A model generated the notes under the pieces. That model saw only the letters and a program-made list of their open reading frames with translations. It was not told where the DNA came from and did no database searches. The translations under genes and the position numbers were made by a program. This document shows, one piece after another, positions 42,000 through 50,272 of a stretch of DNA of 50,481 nt. The first letter of the stretch is position 1. Every line of letters starts with the position of its first letter. The DNA lies in contig JANOPN010000162.1 of assembly GCA_031421855.1 (NCBI GenBank), positions 1-50,481 on the forward strand. Reading direction: 5' to 3'. This DNA is from JAAFHN01 sp031421855. Lineage in GTDB: Bacteria > Pseudomonadota > Gammaproteobacteria > Burkholderiales > Burkholderiaceae_C.

Positions 42000-43178
42000 A
42001 TGAGCTTGCCCGGACTTAACTTTCAACTTGGTGAATACATCGACGAATTGCGAGACGCGGTGCGTGAGTTTGCGCAAGCCGAGATCGCGCCACTTGCCGC
42101 CGAAGCGGACAAAAACGACCAATTCCCCATGCACTTGTGGCGAAAAATGGGCGAGATTGGCGTGCTCGGCATCACCGTGGGCGAGGAATACGGCGGTGCG
42201 GGCATGGGCTACTTGGCCCACATGATCGCGATGGAAGAAATTTCGCGGGCCTCAGCCGCCATTGGCTTGAGCTACGGCGCGCACTCGAATTTGTGCGTGA
42301 ATCAAATCAAACGCAACGGCAACGAGGCGCAGCGAGCTAAATATTTGCCCAAGTTAGTCAGCGGCGAACACGTCGGTGCCTTGGCCATGAGCGAGCCCGG
42401 CGCGGGCTCAGACGTCATTAGCATGAAGTTGAAGGCCGAGGACAAAGGTGGGTATTACTTGCTAAACGGCAGCAAGATGTGGATCACGAATGGGCCTGAT
42501 GCCGACACGATGGTCGTCTACGCCAAGACCGAGCCTGAAATGGGTGCACGCGGGGTGACGGCATTCATCGTCGAAAAAGGCATGAAGGGGTTTTCAACGG
42601 CCCAAAAGCTCGACAAACTGGGCATGCGCGGCAGCCACACGGGTGAGATGGTTTTTCAAGATGTCGAAGTGCCCGCGGGGAACATCATCGGCGGGCTGAA
42701 CAATGGTGCCAAGGTGCTGATGAGCGGCTTGGATTACGAACGCGCCGTTTTGGCTGCCGGGCCGATTGGCATCATGCAAGCGGTGATGGACAACGTCATT
42801 CCGTACATCCACGACCGCAAGCAGTTTGGCCAAAGCATCGGCGAGTTTCAACTCATCCAAGGCAAGGTGGCTGACATGTACACCGTGTTGCAAGCGGGGC
42901 GAGCGTTTTGCTACACGATTGGCAAAAACTTGGACATGCTCGGCACCGAACACGTGCGCCAAGTGCGCAAAGACTGCGCCAGCGTAATTTTGTGGTGCGC
43001 CGAGCAGGCCACCAAAATGGCTGGCGATGGCATCCAAATTTTTGGCGGCAATGGCTATATCAATGAGTACCCGCTGGGACGCCTGTGGCGAGACGCCAAG
43101 TTGTACGAGATTGGCGCTGGCACGAGCGAAATTCGCCGCATGTTGATTGGGCGAGAGTTGTTTGCGGAGACGGCGTGA
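42000..43178 (+). CDS. liuA: Isovaleryl-CoA dehydrogenase
   Basis: This 392-residue FAD enzyme oxidises isovaleryl-CoA to 3-methylcrotonyl-CoA in leucine degradation. ALAMSEPGAGSDVISMKLKA and MWITNGPDADTMVVYAKT are acyl-CoA dehydrogenase signatures. The catalytic Glu is at about 247 in GLDYERAVLAAGPIGIM, the position typical of isovaleryl-CoA rather than short-chain enzymes. QIFGGNGYINEYPLGRLWRD ends the fold. AGGAG at 41989-41993 precedes the start. Other liu genes (carboxylase, lyase) are not in this window. Confidence 0.95.
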   Translation: MSLPGLNFQLGEYIDELRDAVREFAQAEIAPLAAEADKNDQFPMHLWRKMGEIGVLGITVGEEYGGAGMGYLAHMIAMEEISRASAAIGLSYGAHSNLCVNQIKRNGNEAQRAKYLPKLVSGEHVGALAMSEPGAGSDVISMKLKAEDKGGYYLLNGSKMWITNGPDADTMVVYAKTEPEMGARGVTAFIVEKGMKGFSTAQKLDKLGMRGSHTGEMVFQDVEVPAGNIIGGLNNGAKVLMSGLDYERAVLAAGPIGIMQAVMDNVIPYIHDRKQFGQSIGEFQLIQGKVADMYTVLQAGRAFCYTIGKNLDMLGTEHVRQVRKDCASVILWCAEQATKMAGDGIQIFGGNGYINEYPLGRLWRDAKLYEIGAGTSEIRRMLIGRELFAETA

Positions 43179-43187
43179 GCGTGTCGA

Positions 43188-43208
43188 TGTGGCTACAATG
43201 TAGTCACA
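43188..43208 (+). promoter_or_regulatory. Predicted mazEF operator/promoter
   Basis: TGTGGCTACA (43188-43197), A and TGTAGTCACA (43199-43208) form a nearly perfect palindrome (9 of 10 pairs). TACAAT inside it is a good -10 box. Its position 38 bp before mazE fits autorepression by MazE-MazF; this is inferred. Confidence 0.6.
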
Positions 43209-43246
43209 AAATCCGATCCAATATCGTCTAGTGTTTATCTCGCAAT

Positions 43247-43525
43247 ATGCAAACTCAAATCGTTCAAGTCGGTAACTCGCTAGGAATTCGCTTGCCTAAA
43301 GTGATATTGGACGAGCTTGCGTTGACTAAGTCGTCGCGTTTGCACATTGAGTTGACATCGCAAAGCATTGTGCTCAAGCCTGCGAAATCACCTCGACATG
43401 GGTGGGCTGATGCATTTGTGCAGTGCTCGGCGCAGAGTGCCGACCAGTCACTCGAGCGTGGCACCGAGCACGCCTCGTTGTGGGGCGATGTACCTGTGGA
43501 CGAGGGCTGGGGTGACGATGTCTGA
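43247..43525 (+). CDS. mazE: MazE-type antitoxin
   Basis: This 92-residue protein has an AbrB-like DNA-binding domain (VQVGNSLGIRLPKVILDELAL) and an acidic C-terminal tail (LWGDVPVDEGWGDDV) suited to bind a basic toxin. It overlaps mazF by 8 bp. It lies between liuA and carbonic anhydrase. Confidence 0.88.
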   Translation: MQTQIVQVGNSLGIRLPKVILDELALTKSSRLHIELTSQSIVLKPAKSPRHGWADAFVQCSAQSADQSLERGTEHASLWGDVPVDEGWGDDV

Positions 43526-43847
43526 TGCCCACTACCCTCGCCAAGGCGAAGTGTGGTGGGTGAACTTAGACCCCACGGTCGGACGGGAGATCAACAAACG
43601 ACGGCCGTGCCTCGTGGTGTCTCCCAACGAGATGAATGAGCACTTGGCCACCGTGATTGCCGCGCCGATCACCAGCACCCACCGCCCGTGGCCCAGCCGA
43701 GTTCACATCACACTGAAGCGCAAAGAGGCATCGGTGGCCCTCGATCAGATTCGCGCGATTGATCGATCGCGGTTGGTGTCGCGCATGGCGGTGATCGATG
43801 CCGAGCCGGCGCTTGACGTGCTACGCGACATGTTTGCCAAAATTTAG
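43518..43847 (+). CDS. mazF: MazF-type endoribonuclease toxin
   Basis: This 109-residue PemK/MazF-fold RNase has GEVWWVNLDPTVGREINKRRPCLVVSPNEMN, containing the family N-terminal motif and Arg residues. VIAAPITSTHRPWPSRVHI and ALDQIRAIDRSRLVSRM follow. It cleaves single-stranded RNA at short sequences when not held by MazE; cleavage specificity is not predictable here. The ATG at 43518 overlaps mazE, so they are co-translated. Confidence 0.93.
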   Translation: MSDAHYPRQGEVWWVNLDPTVGREINKRRPCLVVSPNEMNEHLATVIAAPITSTHRPWPSRVHITLKRKEASVALDQIRAIDRSRLVSRMAVIDAEPALDVLRDMFAKI

Positions 43848-43859
43848 GCTCGACACCCC

Positions 43860-44528
43860 ATGCCACTACGCCACCTTTTGCAACACAACCGAGATTGGGC
43901 CGCCCAAGTCGCGCGTGAGAAACCGGGTTTTTTCACGAACTTGAGTCAACAACAAGCACCACGATACATGTGGGTTGGGTGCAGCGACTCGCGCGTGCCT
44001 GCCAACCAGATCACGGGTTTGGAGCCAGGCGAGGTTTTTGTACACCGAAACATCGCCAATGTGGTGGTTCATTCGGATTTGAATGCGTTGTCGACCATTC
44101 AGTACGCGGTGGATGTGCTCAAGGTTGAGCATGTGATTGTTTGCGGCCACTATGGCTGCGGCGGTGTTCAGGCAGCCATGGATGACTCGCGTGTGGGTCT
44201 GGCAGACAATTGGATTCAACACATTCGCGACGTGCGTGATCGGCACCACGAACACTTGGGCGCATTACCCGAGCAAGAGCGTTCTGCGCGATTGTGCGAG
44301 CTCAATGTGATTGAGCAAGTAGCCCATGTTGCGGTGTCGACGGTGTTGATGGATGCCTGGTCTAAGGGGCAGTCGGTCAGTGTGCACGGGTGGATTTACG
44401 GCATTCGCGACGGTTTGGTGAAAGATTTGAATGTCACGATGTCGGCCAGTGCGGAGATTCAACCGCAGCGCGCTGCCGCGATCCGCGCTTTGACTTCGGG
44501 TGTTCACCATGAAAGTGCGACGAGATGA
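43860..44528 (+). CDS. can: Beta-class carbonic anhydrase
   Basis: This 222-residue cytoplasmic enzyme interconverts CO2 and bicarbonate. The zinc ligands Cys41 (WVGCSDSRVPAN), His97 and Cys100 (VCGHYGCGG) and the dyad Asp43-Arg45 are present. It lies 12 bp after mazF and overlaps aceK by 4 bp. Bicarbonate for biotin-dependent carboxylases (e.g. methylcrotonyl-CoA carboxylase in leucine degradation) is a plausible reason for its place here (inference). Confidence 0.96.
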   Translation: MPLRHLLQHNRDWAAQVAREKPGFFTNLSQQQAPRYMWVGCSDSRVPANQITGLEPGEVFVHRNIANVVVHSDLNALSTIQYAVDVLKVEHVIVCGHYGCGGVQAAMDDSRVGLADNWIQHIRDVRDRHHEHLGALPEQERSARLCELNVIEQVAHVAVSTVLMDAWSKGQSVSVHGWIYGIRDGLVKDLNVTMSASAEIQPQRAAAIRALTSGVHHESATR

Positions 44529-46348
44529 TGTTCCCCCAGCGGCTGGATTCGGGCTTGGCATACGACATTGCTTGCGCCATGCGCGATGGATTCAATCGCC
44601 ACTATCAGTTGTTTCGTGCGGAATCTGCTCGGGCCAAGCAGCGATTTGAAGCAGCTGACTGGCATGGACAGCAGCGCGCCCAACGCGAGCGGATTGAGTT
44701 TTACGATCTTCGCGTGCGAGAAACCGTCAGGCGGCTAGAAGATGAGTTCAAAGCGGGTGAGCAGGCGATGGAGGTTTGGAGCCAGGTCAAGCTGCACTAC
44801 ATCGGCTTGTTGATCGATCACCACCAGCCCGAGTTGGCAGAGACGTTTTTTAACTCGATCACGACCAAGATTCTGCATCGAACGTATTTCCACAACAGTT
44901 TCATTTTCGTTCGACCGGCAGTGAGCACGGAGTACATCGAAAACAACGAGCCAGCGGCCACGCTCACGTACCGCGCCTACTACCCGACCCGCGACGATTT
45001 GCCCCAGGTGTTGGAGCGAATTGTGAATAACTTTCAGCTGCAATTGCCGTTTGAAAACTTGGCGCGAGACGTGGAAGATGTGCACCGAGCGGTCCAAGGC
45101 CAAATCGGTGACAGCAAACTGAGGACCAATTTCCAGATTCAGGTGTTGTCGAGCTTGTTTTATCGCAACAAGGGGGCTTATCTGATTGGCAAAGTCGTCA
45201 ACGGCTTCAGTGAGTTGCCGTTTGCGCTGCCGATTTTGCACACAGCCAATGGCGAGCTGACGATTGACGCGGTTTTGTTTGGCGAAGACGATTTGCTGCT
45301 GCTCTTTTCGTTTGCCCGAGCGTATTTCATGGTCGAGATGGAAATTCCGTCTGCATTTGTGCAGTTTTTGCACGGCTTGATGCCGCGCAAGCCGCGCGCC
45401 GAGATTTACAGCGCCCTCGGTTTGGCCAAACAAGGGAAAACGCTCTTTTACCGCGAGTTTTTGGAGCATTTGCGTCACAGCTCAGACCGGTTTCGCATCG
45501 CACCGGGCATCAAGGGCATGGTGATGCTGGTGTTTGACCTGCCCAGTTTTCCTTATGTGTTCAAGTTAATCAAAGACTATTACCCGCCGCAAAAAGACAC
45601 GACTCGCGAGACCATCAAGGGCAAGTATTTGCTCGTCAAGCAGCACGACCGCGTGGGGCGAATGGCTGATACGCTGGAGTACAGCGACGTGGCGTTTCAG
45701 CGCGAGCGCTTTGACGACGAATTGATCGCTGAGATCCAAAAATTCGCCCCCAGTCAGTTGGAGATTTCAGATCGCGACGGCGACGGGCAAATCGAGGTCA
45801 TCATCAAGCACCTGTACATTGAGCGGCGAATGGTGCCGCTAAACATTTACTTGCAAGATGCTTTTGACAACGCCAACGACCGCCGCGCGACCAAGCAAAT
45901 GGAGCAAGCCGTGATTGAATACGGCAACGCCATCAAAGACTTGGTGCGCGCCAATATCTTCCCTGGCGACATGCTTTGGAAGAACTTTGGCGTCACGCGC
46001 CACGGCAAAGTGGTGTTTTACGACTACGACGAGATCGAGTACCTGACCGACTGCATTTTTCGCAAAGTGCCCGCGCCCCGCAACGAAGAAGACGAGATGT
46101 CGGGCGAAATTTGGTACAACGTTGGCAAGTACGACGTGTTTCCTGAGACCTTTGGCCCTTTTTTGCTCGGCAACCCGAGGGTGCGAGAAGTCTTCATGCG
46201 TGAGCACGGCGACTTGCTCGATGCCGCTTTTTGGCAGGGCCACAAAGAGCGCATCCAAGCCGGATACGTGCATGATGTGTTTCCCTACGATCGCGACAAG
46301 CGATTCGCCACCCACCGTTCATCTGTTCACGCCAACACGCCCGCTTAG
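44525..46348 (+). CDS. aceK: Isocitrate dehydrogenase kinase/phosphatase
   Basis: This 607-residue bifunctional enzyme phosphorylates and dephosphorylates isocitrate dehydrogenase to divert carbon into the glyoxylate shunt during growth on acetate or fatty acids. The ATP-binding motif APGIKGMVMLVF is at about 326-337. DMLWKNFGVTRHGKVVFYDYDEI is the kinase catalytic region. Length and the start are as in AceK. It overlaps the carbonic anhydrase stop (ATGA). It is next to thiolase and acyl-CoA dehydrogenase genes, all fitting acetyl-CoA-producing metabolism. Confidence 0.97.
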   Translation: MMFPQRLDSGLAYDIACAMRDGFNRHYQLFRAESARAKQRFEAADWHGQQRAQRERIEFYDLRVRETVRRLEDEFKAGEQAMEVWSQVKLHYIGLLIDHHQPELAETFFNSITTKILHRTYFHNSFIFVRPAVSTEYIENNEPAATLTYRAYYPTRDDLPQVLERIVNNFQLQLPFENLARDVEDVHRAVQGQIGDSKLRTNFQIQVLSSLFYRNKGAYLIGKVVNGFSELPFALPILHTANGELTIDAVLFGEDDLLLLFSFARAYFMVEMEIPSAFVQFLHGLMPRKPRAEIYSALGLAKQGKTLFYREFLEHLRHSSDRFRIAPGIKGMVMLVFDLPSFPYVFKLIKDYYPPQKDTTRETIKGKYLLVKQHDRVGRMADTLEYSDVAFQRERFDDELIAEIQKFAPSQLEISDRDGDGQIEVIIKHLYIERRMVPLNIYLQDAFDNANDRRATKQMEQAVIEYGNAIKDLVRANIFPGDMLWKNFGVTRHGKVVFYDYDEIEYLTDCIFRKVPAPRNEEDEMSGEIWYNVGKYDVFPETFGPFLLGNPRVREVFMREHGDLLDAAFWQGHKERIQAGYVHDVFPYDRDKRFATHRSSVHANTPA

Positions 46349-46405
46349 CCCCGCTTTGCCCCTTTCGCCCCTTTTGCCTCAAGTCTTTTTACCTCGGAGA
46401 AAACC

Positions 46406-47602
46406 ATGCAAGCTGCCACCACCCAAGATTCTGTCGTCATCGTCAGCGCCGTTCGCACGCCAATGGGCGCGTTTCAAGGCGACTTTGCAACGCTCGCCGC
46501 CAACGACCTTGGAGGCGTGGCCATCAAAGCGGCAGTTGAGCGCGCGGGTGTGTCGCCTGATGCGGTAAGCGAGGTGATTTTTGGCAACTGCTTAATGGCA
46601 GGTCAAGGCCAAGCGCCTGCTCGCCAAGCGGCGTTCAAGGGCGGGTTGCCCAAGGGCGCAGGCGCGGTCACGATCTCGAAAATGTGCGGTGCGGGCATGC
46701 GCGCAGCGATGTTCGCACACGACATGTTGGTCGCTGGTAGTGCCGAGGTGGTTGTGGCGGGCGGCATGGAGAGCATGACCAACGCGCCGCATTTGCTCCT
46801 CAAAGGCCGAAGCGGCATCCGCATCGGCCACGACCGCGTCATGGACCACATGATGTTGGATGGCTTGGAAGATGCTTATGAGCCTGGCCGCGCGATGGGC
46901 ACGTTTGCCGAGAGCTGCGCAGGGCACTACAGCTTCACCCGCGAAGAGCAAGACGCATTTGCCATTGCATCTGTTAAGCGCGCTCAAGCCGCAATCGCCA
47001 ACGGCGGTTTTGCCGCTGAGATCGCCCCAGTGACCGTCAAAGGCCGCAGCGGCGACACCGTCATCAGCATTGACGAAGGCCCTGGCAAAGCCAAATTGGA
47101 CAAAGTTGCCTCTTTGCGCCCGGCGTTCAAAAAAGACGGCACGGTCACCGCCGCGTCGTCGTCCAGCATCAACGACGGCGCTGCAGCCATGGTGATGATG
47201 CTTGCCAGCACCGCTGCCAAATTGGGCTGTAAGCCAATTGCCAAAGTGGTGTCGCATGCATACCACGCGCAAGAACCCGAGTGGTTCACCACTGCGCCCG
47301 TTGGCGCAACCCAAAAGGCGCTGGCCAAGGCCGGATGGAGCGTGGGCGACGTGCAATTGTGGGAAGTGAACGAAGCGTTTGCTGTCGTTCCGATGGCGCT
47401 GATGAAAGAGTTGGGCGTGAGCCACGACATCGTCAACGTCAACGGCGGCGCGTGCGCACTGGGCCACCCGATCGGTGCCAGCGGCGCTCGCATCATGGTG
47501 ACCTTGATCCACGCCATGAAGGCGCGGGGTTTGACCAAGGGCGTAGCGACGCTTTGCATCGGCGGCGGCGAAGGCACAACCATGTGCATCGAGCTGGTGT
47601 AA
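46406..47602 (+). CDS. Acetyl-CoA C-acyltransferase (thiolase)
   Basis: This 398-residue type II thiolase has nucleophile Cys94 in KMCGAGMRA, NEAFAVVPMAL, the His in GGACALGHPIGASGARI and the C-terminal Cys in CIGGGEGT. It should act in thiolytic cleavage of 3-ketoacyl-CoA or in acetoacetyl-CoA metabolism; leucine catabolism ends in acetoacetate, which fits the neighbourhood. CGGAG (46396-46400) precedes the start. A dispersed repeat begins right after its stop. Confidence 0.95.
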   Translation: MQAATTQDSVVIVSAVRTPMGAFQGDFATLAANDLGGVAIKAAVERAGVSPDAVSEVIFGNCLMAGQGQAPARQAAFKGGLPKGAGAVTISKMCGAGMRAAMFAHDMLVAGSAEVVVAGGMESMTNAPHLLLKGRSGIRIGHDRVMDHMMLDGLEDAYEPGRAMGTFAESCAGHYSFTREEQDAFAIASVKRAQAAIANGGFAAEIAPVTVKGRSGDTVISIDEGPGKAKLDKVASLRPAFKKDGTVTAASSSSINDGAAAMVMMLASTAAKLGCKPIAKVVSHAYHAQEPEWFTTAPVGATQKALAKAGWSVGDVQLWEVNEAFAVVPMALMKELGVSHDIVNVNGGACALGHPIGASGARIMVTLIHAMKARGLTKGVATLCIGGGEGTTMCIELV

Positions 47603-47652
47603 ATATTATTTTGATAGCAACAAACCCAATGAATCCGGTGACCAAGAGCAAA
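47603..47652 (+). repeat. Dispersed ~45-bp repeat, copy 12
   Basis: It reads GATAGCAACAAACCCAATGA followed by ATCCGGTGACCAAGAGC, immediately after the thiolase stop codon and before the SDR gene. It is a near-consensus copy. Confidence 0.9.
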
Positions 47653-47658
47653 TAATCC

Positions 47659-48327
47659 ATGAAAATACTGGTTTTAGGTGCCTCGCGGGGTTTGGGGCTT
47701 GAGTTTGTGCGCCAGTACCGGGCCGAGGGGCATGAGGTCGTGGCAACCGCGCGTGATGATGCGGGTCTTGCCCGCATTGCTGCTTTGGGTGCCACGGCGT
47801 TTGAATTGGATGTCACGGATGACGTCAGCACCCGCGGTTTGGGGCGCAACGTCGCCGGCCAGTGCTTTGATTTGATCATCGTCAACGCGGGTGTGTCTGG
47901 CGAGCGAGTGGCGGGTTTGCAGTCTCCGAGCCTGGCGGATTTTGACTCGGTGATGCGAACCAACGTGCTTGGCCCCATGCGCGTCATTGCGCAGCTGAGC
48001 GGCAGTTTTGCGCCCACTGGTGCCAAATTGATGGTGATGTCGTCTCGAATGGGATCAATCGGCCTGCGCGAGAACGCATCCGCTTGGGTCTATCGGGCGT
48101 CCAAAGCAGCGGCGAATTCGGTGCTCAAAGATGCGTCTGTGGTGCTCAGAGACAAGGCCATTTGTGTCGCCATGCACCCGGGCTGGGTGCGCACCGACAT
48201 GGGTGGCGCCAACGCCGATATCTCGGTTGAGGAGTCGGTATCCGGCATGCGCCAAGTGTTGGCCGGCCTGCAACTGAGTGACAACGGCTCTTATTTGAAC
48301 CATGACGGCGCGCGATTGGCGTGGTGA
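47659..48327 (+). CDS. Short-chain dehydrogenase/reductase
   Basis: This 222-residue Rossmann-fold oxidoreductase has LGASRGLGLEFVRQY (Gly-rich cofactor loop), IIVNAGVSG (NAG motif) and MSSRMGSIGL (catalytic Ser). Tyr and Lys are in YRASKAAAN. VATARD suggests NADP preference is possible. It follows thiolase, separated by a dispersed repeat. The substrate is unknown. Confidence 0.87.
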   Translation: MKILVLGASRGLGLEFVRQYRAEGHEVVATARDDAGLARIAALGATAFELDVTDDVSTRGLGRNVAGQCFDLIIVNAGVSGERVAGLQSPSLADFDSVMRTNVLGPMRVIAQLSGSFAPTGAKLMVMSSRMGSIGLRENASAWVYRASKAAANSVLKDASVVLRDKAICVAMHPGWVRTDMGGANADISVEESVSGMRQVLAGLQLSDNGSYLNHDGARLAW

Positions 48328-48330
48328 CGC

Positions 48331-48744
48331 GTGAGTGATGCTGACGTGTGCGGCTTTTTCGCCGATTACCGCGACGCGTTCAACCGCCGCGATGGCGATG
48401 CCGTCGCCGACTTGTGGCACAGCCCGAGCGCGATTTCCCACCCGCGTGGTCAGTCGGTCGACGTCACTTCATGGCCGATTGATGCGCCAATGCGCGCCAA
48501 CCATCGAAGCCTTTGTGCGATTTACGCCGCTCGGCCGGTCCATGTTTGGCAATTTGAAATGCTCGGTCACATCGCGATGGGTGCTGATCAGTCGTTTTCT
48601 AACCTTCGCTGGACGGCGACATCGCCCACCGGCGAGACCATGCAGCAGTTTTGCACGGGTTATTTGCTGATCCGCACCGAGCTTGGTCCAAAAGTGGCGC
48701 ATTGCGCTCAATACGAAGAAATCAGCGAGAAAGTGCCGACATGA
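48331..48744 (+). CDS. NTF2/SnoaL-like small protein
   Basis: This 137-residue protein looks like a cone-shaped alpha+beta fold of the NTF2/SnoaL type (FADYRDAFNRRDGDAVADLW at the start). VHVWQFEMLGHIAMG and FSNLRWTATSPTGE give later strands. Such proteins can be isomerases, hydratases or simple ligand binders. The start is GTG 4 bp after the SDR stop, and its stop overlaps the next ATG (ATGA). It probably works with the SDR and dehydrogenase; role unknown. Confidence 0.7.
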   Translation: MSDADVCGFFADYRDAFNRRDGDAVADLWHSPSAISHPRGQSVDVTSWPIDAPMRANHRSLCAIYAARPVHVWQFEMLGHIAMGADQSFSNLRWTATSPTGETMQQFCTGYLLIRTELGPKVAHCAQYEEISEKVPT

Positions 48745-49874
48745 TCCTGTCAGAAGACCACACCGCCATCCAAGACGCGATTCGCCAATACGTGCAAGCT
48801 GAAATCGCACCCCACGCGGCGCAGTGGGATAAATCGCACCATTTTCCACGCCAGCAATTGCGGGGCTTGGCTGATTTGGGTTGCTACGGTGTCGCTGTAC
48901 CCGAGGCCTACGGTGGCGCTGGGCTGGACTATTTGAGTCTGGCCTTGATTTTGGAAGAAATCGCAGCGGGCGACGGCGCGACCTCGACCGTCATCAGTGT
49001 CAACAATTGCCCGGTCTGCTCGATCTTGATGGCCTGGGGCAGTGAGGCGCAAAAGCAAGCTTTTCTCAAGCCCTTGGCACGCGGCGATTGGTTGGGGGCG
49101 TTCGCGCTCACGGAGCCACATGTGGGCAGCGAAGCGGGTGGCTTGCGAACCACCGCGACCCTTGACGGCGACTGCTACGTCTTGAATGGGGTTAAGCAAT
49201 TCATCACCAGTGGCAAGAATGGTGACATCGCCATCGTCATGGCGGTCACTGACAAGGCTGCAGGCAAAAAGGGCATCAGCGCCTTCATCGTGCCCACGGC
49301 GACAGCGGGTTATGAAGTGGCGCGAATCGAAGACAAACTGGGCCAGCATGCCAGCGACACGGCTCAAATTCGATTAGAGAACTGCCGCGTGCCGCTTGAG
49401 AGTCGAATTGGCGACGAGGGGCAGGGCTTGAAGATCGCGCTCAGCGGGCTTGAGGGTGGGCGCATTGGCATTGCCAGTCAGTGCATCGGCATGGCGCGCG
49501 CGGCGTTCGAGGCGGCGCTGCGCTACTCGAAAGACCGCGTCACCTTTGGGCAGCCGATTTTTCAGCACCAAGCGGTGCAATTCAAACTTGCCGACATGGC
49601 CACCCAAATAGAAGCCGCGCGCCAACTGATTCACTACGCTGCTGCGCTCAAGGATGCCGGTAAGCCTTGCTTAAAAGAAGCAGCAATGGCCAAGCTGTTT
49701 GCCAGCGAGATGGCCGAGCGCGTTTGCTCGCACGCGATCCAGATCCACGGCGGCTACGGCTATGTGAGCGATTTCCCGGTTGAGCGCATTTACCGCGATG
49801 TGCGGGTTTGCCAAATCTACGAAGGCACCAGCGATGTGCAAAAGATCTTGATCGGGCGTGCGCTGGCGCTGTGA
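48741..49874 (+). CDS. Acyl-CoA dehydrogenase
   Basis: This 377-residue FAD-dependent dehydrogenase of short/medium-chain type has AFALTEPHVGSEAGGL and QFITSGKNGDIAIVMAVT (FAD/substrate region). HGGYGYVSDFPVERIYRD and the catalytic Glu at about 361 in IYEGTSDVQKILIG follow. The position of the Glu separates it from the isovaleryl-CoA enzyme upstream. The ATG at 48741 overlaps the previous stop; an upstream in-frame start would add unrelated residues. The substrate is a saturated acyl-CoA of unknown chain. Confidence 0.93.
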   Translation: MILSEDHTAIQDAIRQYVQAEIAPHAAQWDKSHHFPRQQLRGLADLGCYGVAVPEAYGGAGLDYLSLALILEEIAAGDGATSTVISVNNCPVCSILMAWGSEAQKQAFLKPLARGDWLGAFALTEPHVGSEAGGLRTTATLDGDCYVLNGVKQFITSGKNGDIAIVMAVTDKAAGKKGISAFIVPTATAGYEVARIEDKLGQHASDTAQIRLENCRVPLESRIGDEGQGLKIALSGLEGGRIGIASQCIGMARAAFEAALRYSKDRVTFGQPIFQHQAVQFKLADMATQIEAARQLIHYAAALKDAGKPCLKEAAMAKLFASEMAERVCSHAIQIHGGYGYVSDFPVERIYRDVRVCQIYEGTSDVQKILIGRALAL

Positions 49875-49891
49875 GGGGCGGGTTTTGACTG

Positions 49892-50218
49892 TCAGGGCTT
49901 GACAACTGCTTTTGCTGCGGCTTCAAGTGCTTGTTTCTCGGCGGCCTCTCGGGCGGCTTGGGCGGCTGCGTGATCAATCATTTTTTCGGCAACACGCCCG
50001 CCGGTCTCAATCGCAGTTTTCGTGACGGCAACAGCTGCGCCTGCGGCTGTGGCGGTCGCGGATGCCGCAACGCCAGCGGCGGTGACGGTCGCGCTGGCCA
50101 CACTGCCGACGACGGCAATGGTGGTGCAGCCGCTCAAGGCCGCAAGCGTCAACGATGCGCAGGTCGTTGAAAGCCGATTCGTCAATGGGCTGCGGCTTGC
50201 GGTGTATGGTCGAGTCAT
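49892..50218 (-). CDS. Small lipoprotein
   Basis: This is a protein of about 108 residues. After a basic start, the hydrophobic segment ends in the lipobox LSGC (about residue 29), which marks signal peptidase II cleavage and lipidation. The mature part is Ala/Val/Thr-rich with helix-forming VAEKMIDHAAAQAAREAAEKQ. The ATG at 50218 is chosen; a longer in-frame start would put the lipobox too far in. Function unknown. Confidence 0.72.
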   Translation of the reverse strand: MTRPYTASRSPLTNRLSTTCASLTLAALSGCTTIAVVGSVASATVTAAGVAASATATAAGAAVAVTKTAIETGGRVAEKMIDHAAAQAAREAAEKQALEAAAKAVVKP

Positions 50219-50272
50219 CACCCATTTTGCGACGAAAATTCGCACTTTGATCAAAAATTGAGGATCCGCGTC

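Noticed and set aside
6288..47652. The 12-copy repeat as a CRISPR array
   Set aside because: Copies are kilobases apart, in both orientations, with no regular spacers and no cas genes.
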